This document shows, piece by piece, positions 1 through 8,915 of a DNA stretch of 64,000 nt. How positions within the stretch are numbered: the stretch's first letter is position 1; every line of letters starts with the position of its first letter. The notes beneath the pieces are model-generated. The model saw only the letters and a list, made by a program, of their open reading frames with translations. It ran no database searches and had not been told where the DNA came from. The DNA is taken from contig DCYG01000044.1 in assembly GCA_002331025.1 (NCBI GenBank), forward strand, positions 74,092-138,091, read 5' to 3'. The stretch comes from Firmicutes bacterium UBA2116. GTDB lineage: Bacteria; Bacillota; Clostridia; Tissierellales; Sedimentibacteraceae. The position numbers were made by a program, and so were the translations under genes.

Positions 1-20
1 CGTCCCTTTTCTGACCTGTT

Positions 21-1322
21 TCAATAATTTACTTTCCTTTCTCCCTTTCCCCTTTTCAATATATTACCTTGAATCTTCTTTACTTGCTTTAATATATGAT
101 CTGTATCTGCTTTTAATTTACCGTCAAATTTTAAAAACTCTCCTTCTACCATGGTACACTTGATATTATCCGGATCAGAGCTGTAAATAATCGAAGTAAG
201 AGGATCATAGACAGGAAATGTATTTAATTTATTTAAATCCCATATCAATAAATCAGCGTCACAGCCCTCTTGAATTTTTCCGGTGCTAAATTTCAGTGCA
301 TTGTGACCGTTCATTAAAGCTTTCCATATACCTGCGGTTTTAAAATCGACAGCACTGTTATTTATAAATTTACCATTGAGAGCAAACAGCCTTGCCTGTT
401 CCAGCGGGCTCAATGTGTTTGAGCTTGCGGCACCATCTGTACCAAAGGAATAGTTTATATCATCCTTTAAATTATATATGCTTCCTTCACCCATACTCAG
501 CTTCATGTAGGTTTTAGGACTGAATGCAAAATACGTCCTGTCGTTTATAAATCTTAAGTCTTCTTTGTTCGTCCATAGACCGTGAGCAATTATAACGTCT
601 ACATCAAAACCTCCGCTTTCATAAAGAACCTCCACAGGTGTCTTGCCCGTATTTTTAATGCTGTCGACAACCTGCTCCTCAGTTTCTGATACGTGTATAT
701 GTAGACCGACGTTCAGTTTTTTAGCAGCATCTATTATTTCGGTAAGCTTATCCCCCGGACATGTATAAGGAGCATGGGGTCCCAAGCGCAAATTAATTCT
801 GCTGTTTTTGCCCTGATACTTCTCTATAAAATCTATCGCATCATTTAACTGATTGCGGTAATCCGCAGCCAATCCGAATATTGTGGGAGCTATATCTGCC
901 CTTATACCCATATCCTCCACCGCTTTGTATACCGCTTCCTGCGCAAAGTAATGATCCGCAAAAGCCGTGACACCGTTATTGATCATTTCAGCAGAAGCAA
1001 CCATGGCTCCCCAATAAATATCTTCATCTGTAAGCTTGCTTTCATATGGAAATATCTTTTCGTTAAACCAATTATCAATTGATATATCTTCCGCAATTCC
1101 CTTCATTATGTTCATAGGAGAATGGGTATGCAAGTTTACAAAGCCGGGAGTAATATAGCTGCCGGTACAATCAACTTCTTCATATCTTTCCGTGAGTTCA
1201 TCTAAAATTTCATTTGTAAGCTTGTGAATTTTACCATCTGAAATATATACATTTATATTTTCCGTTACTTTTCCGTTTTCATCTATGACATTTCCGTTTT
1301 TTAATAAAGTTTTTGTCTTCAT
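21..1322 (-). CDS. Amidohydrolase, probable MTA/SAH-deaminase-like
   Basis: Metal-dependent hydrolase of the TRZ/ATZ/MtaD branch of the amidohydrolase superfamily; members deaminate 5'-methylthioadenosine, S-adenosylhomocysteine or related compounds in the cytoplasm. Visible motifs: the metal-binding HTH at residues 65-67 after PGFVN, a later HIHVSE histidine, AHGLW, and the FGTDGAASSN aspartate motif. About 433 residues, normal for the family. I chose the ATG at 1322 because GGAGG lies 5 nt upstream; the open frame runs 19 codons further up without a ribosome site. It is transcribed divergently from the lipoprotein gene. The family is clear, but the substrate is not decided by sequence (other aminohydrolases such as SsnA-like or guanine deaminase-like are alternatives). 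Confidence 0.8.
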   Translation of the reverse strand: MKTKTLLKNGNVIDENGKVTENINVYISDGKIHKLTNEILDELTERYEEVDCTGSYITPGFVNLHTHSPMNIMKGIAEDISIDNWFNEKIFPYESKLTDEDIYWGAMVASAEMINNGVTAFADHYFAQEAVYKAVEDMGIRADIAPTIFGLAADYRNQLNDAIDFIEKYQGKNSRINLRLGPHAPYTCPGDKLTEIIDAAKKLNVGLHIHVSETEEQVVDSIKNTGKTPVEVLYESGGFDVDVIIAHGLWTNKEDLRFINDRTYFAFSPKTYMKLSMGEGSIYNLKDDINYSFGTDGAASSNTLSPLEQARLFALNGKFINNSAVDFKTAGIWKALMNGHNALKFSTGKIQEGCDADLLIWDLNKLNTFPVYDPLTSIIYSSDPDNIKCTMVEGEFLKFDGKLKADTDHILKQVKKIQGNILKRGKGERKVNY

Positions 1323-1387
1323 CGTTCCTCCATAAAATTTATACCTACGTAATTTTGTTTTCTGATATAATAAATACAATTAAGGAT

Positions 1388-1472
1388 ACAAAGACTAACG
1401 TCTTTGTCTGATTATGTATTTATTGTATCGGTGTGAAGCAAGACGATAAGTGTCTTGCACTTATGATATAAT
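1388..1472. promoter_or_regulatory. Two hairpins and an extended -10 in a divergent intergenic region
   Basis: Between the amidohydrolase and lipoprotein genes there are two short perfect inverted repeats: ACAAAGAC/GTCTTTGT (1388-1407, 4-nt loop) and GCAAGAC/GTCTTGC (1438-1458, 7-nt loop). Just right of the second lies TATGATATAAT (1462-1472), an extended -10 (TG-N-TATAAT) facing the lipoprotein gene. Function inferred from position only. Confidence 0.4.
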
Positions 1473-1553
1473 AATTATACCATATATAAATTTACGGAAC
1501 AAATAAATAGATTTTTCGTCTAATAATATTGCATGAAAGGGGATCTGGGAAAT

Positions 1554-3188
1554 ATGAAAAAGCTGTTATTATTCGCAATGATTTTATTATTAACCTCATG
1601 TTCGAAGCCTGCAAACACGGTTGAACCGGAGATAGAAGAACCCGTAAGTGAGTCCATAGAGGGAGAAGACAACGAGCCGGAGCCCGTCAGATATACGGGG
1701 GAAATTATCACAGACGGATTTTACGGAAAGACCGGCAGAATTTATTTCATTCCCGATAAGGAAACCCGGGAGCTCCTTAAAAGCGAATACCCTTTGCCTG
1801 TCGACGCGGGAGAGAGTATTCCTTTAGATTACCCTGATATCAATATAGTTAAGGACTTACCATTGGATCTTGGTGTATACAAGGTTGAAGTTGAAGCAGA
1901 TTTCAGTTCCGAAGGCATAATTTCAGAGCTGCAATTCATTAAACTCACTGAAGAAATAGGAACCGTCGAATACGAAGGCAAGACATATCCGACCAATGAA
2001 TTAGATGAAACTGTCACTGCCAAAGACAAAGTGTGCGGACTTATAGTGAGCAATGTAAGAAAATATGACGATGGCGGTGTAATGATTGATTTTGAAGGTG
2101 AAATTGAAAGCGAGGGCTTTTATAACGTCTATCCGGGAGGAGAGTTTTTCAATTATATAAATATAGGCAGAATAGTTCCGGACGGAGAATCGGTTAAAAA
2201 CTTCCCATCCTACAAGGGGGTGGGTGTAAACAATAACTTTTCGGTATATTTTGCTGAAACCAATGAATTATACAAAAAGCTTGCAGAGCATTCGGCAATC
2301 GGACGTGGAAGGTTCAAAACAATAGGCTACGACATAGTATACAATATCGGAGGCGGAGTTCCCGTTAAGGAAACCCTCACAGAAATAATTTCCTTGGATG
2401 AAGACTACAAGGGGATTTTCCCTTATGATGTTAACTCAATGACAAGACCGTTAATAAACGAGAAAATAAAGTACAAAAACGGATTTACGGACAAATATGC
2501 GGTTATCTACAGTAGAAATGATTTTGAAAATGAAAACTCGCCCATAACATATTACTTTTTTGGATACGATGAATTATCAAAAATAAAACTGCTGACAACA
2601 GATGAATTTTCTTATGGATTAAAAGAAAATACAGGCGATAATCCTAATGAATTCGAGTTAATAACTGATATTAAAAATCCACACAGCATAAGCTTCAGAT
2701 ACGGCAAAAGTTCGGACGGAAAAGATTCTGTACGAAAAAATTACACCTATGGATATTTCCGTGATGGTGATGAACTCGTTAGAGTTTTCGAAGGTGATAC
2801 TATAAAGGGTATGACTGCTGAGAGCATTGGAATTCAATACATCACAACTCAGGATGCTCCCGATGAATTATTCAGAATTACGTGTGAATTTACAGGTGAA
2901 GCCACATTAACTGGGAAATTAATATCCTATTTCGATGAGGGATATGGCGTCAATATGATATATTTTGTTGCTGACGAGGAAGGAATCAAAAAGCTTCCAA
3001 TCCATGATGATGATATAAGAAAACAAGGTTCCATACACTTTGATTATGAAAGTGCAAAAGATATAGCAGGAACAGAACCATTTGAAGAGAACTGTGAAAT
3101 AACAATAGATAACTATGTAATTTCCAAATCATCAGGAACCGAATCATATGATGGGGCTGATTTGATATCGGTTAATTTTCTTGAATAA
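1554..3188 (+). CDS. Secreted lipoprotein of unknown function
   Basis: About 544 residues beginning with a lipoprotein signal: MKKLLL, a hydrophobic stretch and a lipobox ending LLTSC with Cys16 as the lipid-attachment residue, followed by an acidic Glu/Pro-rich linker. The remainder is a soluble extracytoplasmic region, rich in Gly, Asp and aromatic residues and probably beta-rich, in which I recognise no catalytic motif. It may contain two related halves (a segment starting near YTGEIITDGFYGK and a later one starting near FTGEATLTGKL). The ATG at 1554 is preferred over 1533 because it starts the signal peptide and follows an AAGGGG-like ribosome site. It would be anchored on the outer face of the cytoplasmic membrane. 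Confidence 0.7.
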   Translation: MKKLLLFAMILLLTSCSKPANTVEPEIEEPVSESIEGEDNEPEPVRYTGEIITDGFYGKTGRIYFIPDKETRELLKSEYPLPVDAGESIPLDYPDINIVKDLPLDLGVYKVEVEADFSSEGIISELQFIKLTEEIGTVEYEGKTYPTNELDETVTAKDKVCGLIVSNVRKYDDGGVMIDFEGEIESEGFYNVYPGGEFFNYINIGRIVPDGESVKNFPSYKGVGVNNNFSVYFAETNELYKKLAEHSAIGRGRFKTIGYDIVYNIGGGVPVKETLTEIISLDEDYKGIFPYDVNSMTRPLINEKIKYKNGFTDKYAVIYSRNDFENENSPITYYFFGYDELSKIKLLTTDEFSYGLKENTGDNPNEFELITDIKNPHSISFRYGKSSDGKDSVRKNYTYGYFRDGDELVRVFEGDTIKGMTAESIGIQYITTQDAPDELFRITCEFTGEATLTGKLISYFDEGYGVNMIYFVADEEGIKKLPIHDDDIRKQGSIHFDYESAKDIAGTEPFEENCEITIDNYVISKSSGTESYDGADLISVNFLE

Positions 3189-3465
3189 TACTGGCAAAAA
3201 GCCATCACACCATTTTTGATAATCATTTTTACGGAAGGAATACCTCCCATTATATCAAATATTAATATCCGACAATATCATCTTTACATAGAAAGCATGT
3301 TTTCTTCTATAAATAACTTGTAGTTAGATTATGCTATTCATAAACATACATCATTATGAAGTTCATTTGATATTTCCACAAGGCTGTTATAAGGATGATA
3401 TTTTGTATCTATATATGAGAATTAACGTAAAAATCCGTACAATTTTTTTATTGATTTTCCTCACG

Positions 3466-3729
3466 CTAATGCTTGTAACTTAAATAATAAAAAGGAATTG
3501 CAACCACCATAGGCATGAGAGGATTTATATTATTAATTTCAAAAACTTTTCTTAGAACAAAATATATAAAAACTACAGAAATTATATAACTTATGGCTAA
3601 AGCTAATTTCTTATTAGCTATATTCTTACCTTTTTTATGCTTAGTATAAAAATATAATATAATGGTTATGGTTATCATTACTAAAACGAATGTAACAACA
3701 AAAATTGTATTATCCATTATTTTAATCAT
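3466..3729 (-). CDS. Small membrane protein, hypothetical
   Basis: About 87 residues with three hydrophobic segments: an N-terminal TIFVVTFVLVMITITIILYF-type helix, a second around LALAISYIISVVFIYFV, and a third at the C terminus, separated by a Lys-rich loop (TKHKKGK). No family recognised. The frame opens with TTG at 3747, but AAGGTG sits about 6 nt before an ATG at 3729, so that start is preferred; ATG at 3717 is also possible. It lies alone between the lipoprotein gene and a decayed sigma-like gene. The 277 bp upstream of position 3466 hold nothing I can identify. Confidence 0.55.
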   Translation of the reverse strand: MIKIMDNTIFVVTFVLVMITITIILYFYTKHKKGKNIANKKLALAISYIISVVFIYFVLRKVFEINNINPLMPMVVAIPFYYLSYKH

Positions 3730-3840
3730 TCCTTTCACCTTACTCAATAAATTATACTATATGATAATCATTTAAACAATTTACTTTATATAAAAAGCAA
3801 GATTTTTTATATAAATGACATTTTTCCATATGCTTTTATT

Positions 3841-4182
3841 TTAAATAGTTTCTTCTTTAAAAAATTTACATTTTAGTTTCTGCAATGCTCTTTTTTTTGT
3901 TTTTCCTACAGCTTGCCTGCTTATTCTCATAGTTTTTGCAATTTCAACATCAGAATATCCCTTTAAAAATATATAAATAATTATATTCTTTTCTTTTTCA
4001 GTTAAAACATCAGTAAGTTCATATATATACTTTAAAGAATACAGATCATCATCTATTGTTTTATGATTATTGATTATTTCTGAGGGGTCTATACCATATA
4101 ACTGCTCATGAAATATATATTTGCTATTTTGTTTTGATAATCTTATGAAATTATAAACTTTTTTATATAAAATGAAACTTTT
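3841..4182 (-). pseudogene. Sigma-70 region 4-like fragment, 5' end missing
   Basis: Translating the minus strand from 4182 to the TAA at 3841 gives about 113 residues with no ATG/GTG/TTG start at its head. The C-terminal half reads like a sigma region 4 helix-turn-helix: ELTDVLTEKEKNII, then FLKGYSDVEIAKTMRISRQA and a basic Lys-rich tail. The N-terminal half keeps only the end of a region 2-like segment, and a stop codon (TAA on the minus strand) lies directly upstream. I read it as the remnant of a small sigma-like factor (TcdR/UviA-type or phage-type). A short gene using an unusual start codon is the alternative. Confidence 0.5.
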
Positions 4183-4262
4183 TTACATTGTGAGCAGTCC
4201 TATATTTAAAATTAACATACATGCATGTAAAAATAGTTGATACTCTAGTTTTAATACACTTT

Positions 4263-4270
4263 TAGAGTAT
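4263..4270. promoter_or_regulatory. Right arm of inverted repeat before the ECF sigma gene
   Basis: ATACTCTA (4240-4247) and TAGAGTAT (4263-4270) form a perfect 8-bp inverted repeat with a 15-bp spacer directly upstream of the sigma gene. A palindrome TACATGCATGTA lies at 4218-4229. These look like operator or promoter elements but the binding protein is unknown. Confidence 0.3.
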
Positions 4271-4303
4271 ACTTTTTGAAAAAATATAAATTAGGGGATT
4301 TAA

Positions 4304-4820
4304 ATGGCAGAAGAACTTAATAAACAAGAACAAATAGAACTGAGCATAGAAGATTTCTCCAGGCTTGTAAAAGAGTATCAATCAAGCCTAAATCGCCTTG
4401 CACAAAGTATTTTATTAAATCAGCATGATGCAGAAGATGCGGTTTGCACAGCTATATATAAAGCGTATATAAGCAGGAATACAATAAGAAAAATAAGTAG
4501 TTTTAAAAGTTGGATACTTAAAATTGTATCAAATGAGGCTTATACCATACTTAGAAACAAAAAGAAGGTTGTTTATACGGATGCTGTAATAGAACCGACT
4601 AAAGATATACATGAGTCCGAAACTCCTTATGATGTCTGGGGAGCTGTGCAAAAATTGGATGAAAAATACAGAGCCCCAATAGTTCTTTATTATTTATGAT
4701 GATTTTAGCATTAAACATATTAGTGAAATCTTAGGTATACCTCAGAACACTGCGAAGACAAGACTTTTAAGAGGTAGAGAAAAATTGAAAATAGAATTAA
4801 CAAGTCAGGAGGTTCTATAA
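4304..4820 (+). pseudogene. ECF-type sigma factor, frameshifted between regions 2 and 4
   Basis: The first frame (4304-4699) carries sigma region 2 (LNRLAQSILLNQHDAEDAV and FKSWILKIVSNEA) and breaks at TGA after PIVLYYL. The +1 frame continues at once with YDDFSIKHISEILGIPQNTAKTRLLRGREKL, a textbook region 4 helix-turn-helix, to a TAA at 4818-4820. Removing one T from the TTT at 4694-4696 restores VLYYYDDFSIKHISEIL. It is therefore a one-base insertion relative to an intact gene, whether a true mutation, a sequencing error in a short homopolymer or, less likely, programmed frameshifting. The DUF4179 gene follows at once, its AGGAGG lying in this gene's last codons. The intact protein would direct RNA polymerase to stress or envelope promoters. 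Confidence 0.75.
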
Positions 4821-6275
4821 ATGAATAAAGATTTTGATGAAAAAGTAAAATTATTGATAAGCAAAGAACCTGAGTTCACACCAAAAACATGTATAGAAAA
4901 AATAGATAAAACACTTGATAGCTTGCCTGAAGACGATACAGGGCTTTATGTCATCAAAACACGCAAACCCAAAGCTAGAATGCTCTTAGTTGCAGCAATA
5001 ATAACAGTGTTAATGATGACAACTGCAATTGCAGCTCCCAGATTATTTAAGTTGGGTAAGAATTTATTAAATGAATTTGCCGGTATTAATGATCCAAATC
5101 TTGAATCAAAACGGGAGGAAATAGAAAAACGTAATTCTTATATAGAATATACAAAAGAAATTGACGGAGTCAAATTGACTATTAATAATATAGCAATGGA
5201 TGATAATTTCATTGTAATAACCTCTACAGTAGAAGCTCAAACCCCATTAAGAGATATTTTAATAGACAAAACTTATTACAAGGACTTTCTAGAAGATACA
5301 GGATTAAGCCACCATGAACATTATTTTAATTATTTTTCTCCGAATTTTTTATTTAAAGTCAATGATGAAAAAACTAACTATTCATTATCAGACAGTTCAA
5401 GTTATTTAAAGGACGAATACAAACTAGTGAGTATCCAAAAATATGTTATAGGTGAGGAAATTCCTGATATTATCAATTTGCATATATATTGCGCTCAAGC
5501 AGTGGTTTTTGTTAATGGAGATTGGTCTTTTGATATTAATATAGACAAAAGTGAAGAAAAATCAAGAAGCAAAACTATCACTCCTAACATAACAAAAACG
5601 ATTAAATCTGTAGTGTATGAAAGAGAAATCGAACACGAGATTACAATTGATAAAGTTTCGATATCTCCTCTTGGTGGCAAAATAGAAATCAGTGAGGCTG
5701 GACAGGATATTTTCAGGGATTTTGTGTTAAAAGATAATCTTGGTAATTACCATTTTGTGTTTAATGAGTCCGTATCATACAAGAAAAATGGAGATATTGT
5801 AACAAATATTTTTGAGTTTACTGTAGATAGTTCGGAGATTGAAGATATCAATGAATTGGAATTCATTCCAATTTTACTAAAAGGTGATTTTAAAGAAAAA
5901 ACAGTTATGCTTTCAGAAAACATAGAAGATACTGATATAAAAATCAGCAACATTGGTGGATATAAAATTGAAAACATCGAGTTTAACAGAGAAGAAACAA
6001 AAATTACTTTAAAGCCGTATGGAGCAGTATTGCAATACAGGAGTATTATTAATGGGGCTTTTAGACCCGTAGATAAAGAAGGTTCACAAATTAAATTTAA
6101 TGGCTTGATTACTCAAAAGTATGATAAAAATAATGGGAATTTAATTGTTTCATACTTTTCAACAAATGAAGAGACTGAAAGGCTGCAAGGTAGGCTTGGA
6201 GGATTCTGGTTCGTGGAAATGCCAAAAATCGAAATAAATGAAAAAGAAAAAATAAAAATAAATTTTTCTCATTAA
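4821..6275 (+). CDS. DUF4179-type membrane protein, probable sigma partner
   Basis: 484 residues: a cytoplasmic N terminus of about 55 residues, one membrane segment (RMLLVAAIITVLMMTTAIAAP, about residues 54-73), then a large extracytoplasmic region typical of DUF4179/DUF5643 proteins. In Firmicutes such genes stand directly after ECF sigma genes, where the N-terminal part is thought to act as the anti-sigma segment. The gene starts on the base after the sigma stop codon, with AGGAGG 8 nt before the ATG, so the two are one transcription unit. If the sigma frameshift is real, this protein may have lost its target. Function inferred from family and context. Confidence 0.7.
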   Translation: MNKDFDEKVKLLISKEPEFTPKTCIEKIDKTLDSLPEDDTGLYVIKTRKPKARMLLVAAIITVLMMTTAIAAPRLFKLGKNLLNEFAGINDPNLESKREEIEKRNSYIEYTKEIDGVKLTINNIAMDDNFIVITSTVEAQTPLRDILIDKTYYKDFLEDTGLSHHEHYFNYFSPNFLFKVNDEKTNYSLSDSSSYLKDEYKLVSIQKYVIGEEIPDIINLHIYCAQAVVFVNGDWSFDINIDKSEEKSRSKTITPNITKTIKSVVYEREIEHEITIDKVSISPLGGKIEISEAGQDIFRDFVLKDNLGNYHFVFNESVSYKKNGDIVTNIFEFTVDSSEIEDINELEFIPILLKGDFKEKTVMLSENIEDTDIKISNIGGYKIENIEFNREETKITLKPYGAVLQYRSIINGAFRPVDKEGSQIKFNGLITQKYDKNNGNLIVSYFSTNEETERLQGRLGGFWFVEMPKIEINEKEKIKINFSH

Positions 6276-6409
6276 CACAGGTTGACTTTTGCCTTTAAAA
6301 AACCTCTCTAATAAGTACAAGACAAACACAGAGTCTTGAATGACTGCAGCATTACGGGCCTCTGCTGATTTCAGCAGGAATCCATTATTTTAGCGGGTAT
6401 CGCCAACAG

Positions 6410-6438
6410 AAAAATAAAGACGGCGAACCGTCTTTATT
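6410..6438 (-). terminator. Rho-independent terminator of the ctsR-clpC operon
   Basis: AATAAAGACGG (6413-6423) and CCGTCTTTATT (6428-6438) form an 11-bp stem with a 4-nt loop (TTCG read on the minus strand), followed on that strand by a short T run. It sits 4 bp after the clpC stop codon. Confidence 0.85.
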
Positions 6439-6441
6439 GTC

Positions 6442-8883
6442 TCACTTATTACTGAAAACTAATTCTTTATCTTCAGCGCTGATTTTTATTGTGTCGGATT
6501 TTTTGATTGTACCTTTTAGTAGTTCTTCCGACAATCTATCTTCGATTCTTCTTCTTATTTCTCTTTGCAGAGGTCTTGCTCCGAACATCGGGTCGAATCC
6601 TTCATCTGCTAACAGCTCTTTCGCCTTATCGTCTAATTCTATTTTTACATTCAACTGTTCAAGACGTTTTGATAAATTATCAATCATCAATGAAACAATT
6701 TCCTTTATGTGGTCCTTATTCAAGGAGTGGAATACAATTATTTCATCTATACGGTTTAAAAACTCAGGACGGAATGATCTTTTCAATTCACCCAATACAT
6801 TTTCCTTCATTTTTTCGTATTCATCCTTTTCTTCATTAGATGAATTTGCAGCAAAGCCAAGGGTTTTCTGTTTTTTAATCGTACTTGCTCCAACATTTGA
6901 GGTCATAATTATAACGGTGTTTTTAAAATCAACCGTCCTTCCCTTTGCATCTGTCAGCCTGCCGTCATCCAGCAGCTGAAGCAATATGTTGAATACGTCC
7001 GGATGTGCTTTTTCTATTTCATCAAACAATATAGCCGAATATGGTTTCCTTCTGATTTTTTCGGTTAATTGTCCTCCCTCGTCAAATCCAACGTATCCCG
7101 GAGGTGAACCTATAAGCTTGGAAACCGAATGTTTTTCCATAAATTCAGACATATCTACACGTATTATTGCATTTTCGTCGCCGAACATCGACTCTGCCAA
7201 TGCTTTAGATAACTCTGTCTTACCTACTCCGGTTGGTCCCAAAAATATAAATGAACCGATAGGCTTTTTAGGATCCTTCAATCCGACTCTCGATCTTCTG
7301 ATAGCTTTTGACAAAGCTTCAACCGCCTGCTCCTGACCTATAACTCTCTTGTGGAGTATTTCTTCCATATTTAACAATCTTTCCGATTCATCACCCTGAA
7401 GCTTCTTAACCGGCACTCCGGTCCATTGAGAAACAACGTCCGCTATTTCTTCGTATCCGATTTTTGAATCTTTGGAATTTTGTGCCGCCCATAATTTCTT
7501 TTGCTTATCAAGCTCATCAGTCAATCTTTTTTCTTCATCTCTGAAGGATGCCGCCTTTTCGTAATCCTGATTGTTGATTGCCGCTTGCTTTTCATTGTTT
7601 AGCTCGGTTATTTTATCTTCAATTTCCTTGAATTCTTTAGGTTGAGTCGAGGATTTTAACCTTGTTCTCGATGCGGCTTCATCAATTAAGTCTATTGCTT
7701 TATCAGGCAAAAATCTGTCGGATATATATCTGTGTGACAACTTTGCTGCTGCTTCTATTGACTCATCAGTTATGGCAACCTTGTGGTGTGCTTCATATTT
7801 ATCTCTTAAGCCTTTCAATATTTTGATTGTATCCTCAACTGTAGGCTCATCAACGGTAATCGGCTGGAATCTTCTTTCAAGCGCCGCATCCTTTTCTATA
7901 TGTTTTTTGTATTCATCCAGGGTTGTGGCACCGACTATCTGCATTTCTCCTCTTGCCAATGTAGGTTTTAATATATTGGAAGCATCAATTGCTCCTTCTG
8001 CAGCACCGGCTCCTATTATGGTGTGAAGTTCATCTATGAATAAAATAATATTTCCTGCTGCCTTTATTTCTTCTACCGCACTTTTTAGCCTTTCTTCAAA
8101 TTCTCCCCTGTACTTAGCACCTGCAACCATTCCCGCCATATCAAGGGTTACAACTCTTTTATCCTTTAGAGTTTCAGGTACATTTCCATTTACAATTTCC
8201 TGCGCTAAGCCTTCGGCTATGGCAGTCTTACCAACTCCGGGCTCCCCTATTAAGCAAGGATTATTTTTTGTTCTTCTTGACAATATTTGTATAACCCTCT
8301 CTATAACATTTTCTCTTCCGATAACGGGGTCAAGCTTTCCTTCTCTTGCACGCTGATTTAAATCCGTACCGTATTTGTCAATTGTTTTTGTGCTGCTATT
8401 TTGCGCCTGCTCTGCATTGCCGCTGAAATTAGCATTGCCTCCCGCTGCTCCTCCGCTGTTTTGCTTTATTGCCTCAATTACCTCATTTTTCAAATCTTTT
8501 AAGCTTACAACCGATTTAACTATCTGCGCGGCAATTCCTTCTCCCTCATCTATCAGCCCAAGCAGTATATGCTCTGTTCCAACATAAGAAACTCCCATTT
8601 GTGCTGAATACTGGCGAGCAAGCTCAATAATATACTTGCTTCGGGGACTGACCTGAATGTATTCGGGCATTTCATCTCCCACACCGATTGAATTTTTGAT
8701 TATTTCTCTTATTCTGTCAACATCCAGTTTATTTCTGAGAATTTTACCTGCAATGCCTTCCTGTTCAAGCATCAACCCTATAAGTATATGTTCAGTTCCG
8801 AGAACGTTCTGCCTAAAATTTGCTGTTTCTTTTTGAGCAAATTCCAATGCTGTCCTTGCCGACTTATTTAATCCATTCATCAT
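6442..8883 (-). CDS. clpC: ClpC, Clp protease ATP-binding subunit
   Basis: Hsp100 unfoldase that feeds proteins to ClpP. About 813 residues: N-terminal repeat domain (two Clp_N repeats, about 1-145), first AAA+ module with Walker A GEPGVGKTAIAEGLA and Walker B ILFIDELHT, a UVR-containing coiled middle domain (about 410-470) that binds the McsB/MecA type of adaptor, and a second AAA+ module with GPTGVGKTELSKALA and LFDEIEKAHPDV. The C-terminal IGSPPGYVG loop is the pore motif. I prefer ATG 8883 because AAGGAG lies 7 nt upstream; the frame's first ATG at 8892 abuts the ribosome site. Last gene of the CtsR operon, 24-33 bp after mcsB. Confidence 0.97.
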   Translation of the reverse strand: MMNGLNKSARTALEFAQKETANFRQNVLGTEHILIGLMLEQEGIAGKILRNKLDVDRIREIIKNSIGVGDEMPEYIQVSPRSKYIIELARQYSAQMGVSYVGTEHILLGLIDEGEGIAAQIVKSVVSLKDLKNEVIEAIKQNSGGAAGGNANFSGNAEQAQNSSTKTIDKYGTDLNQRAREGKLDPVIGRENVIERVIQILSRRTKNNPCLIGEPGVGKTAIAEGLAQEIVNGNVPETLKDKRVVTLDMAGMVAGAKYRGEFEERLKSAVEEIKAAGNIILFIDELHTIIGAGAAEGAIDASNILKPTLARGEMQIVGATTLDEYKKHIEKDAALERRFQPITVDEPTVEDTIKILKGLRDKYEAHHKVAITDESIEAAAKLSHRYISDRFLPDKAIDLIDEAASRTRLKSSTQPKEFKEIEDKITELNNEKQAAINNQDYEKAASFRDEEKRLTDELDKQKKLWAAQNSKDSKIGYEEIADVVSQWTGVPVKKLQGDESERLLNMEEILHKRVIGQEQAVEALSKAIRRSRVGLKDPKKPIGSFIFLGPTGVGKTELSKALAESMFGDENAIIRVDMSEFMEKHSVSKLIGSPPGYVGFDEGGQLTEKIRRKPYSAILFDEIEKAHPDVFNILLQLLDDGRLTDAKGRTVDFKNTVIIMTSNVGASTIKKQKTLGFAANSSNEEKDEYEKMKENVLGELKRSFRPEFLNRIDEIIVFHSLNKDHIKEIVSLMIDNLSKRLEQLNVKIELDDKAKELLADEGFDPMFGARPLQREIRRRIEDRLSEELLKGTIKKSDTIKISAEDKELVFSNK

Positions 8884-8915
8884 ATATTTCATCTCCTTAA
8901 TTTGAAATTTTAAAG

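Noticed and set aside
4682..4700. Programmed +1 frameshift of the prfB kind in the sigma gene
   Set aside because: No CTT TGA slippery codon pair or upstream Shine-Dalgarno-like stimulator at the right distance; a single-base insertion is the simpler reading.
6437..6979. Plus-strand open frames opposite clpC
   Set aside because: Low-complexity Ser/Phe-rich antisense shadow of a strongly conserved gene, without ribosome sites.
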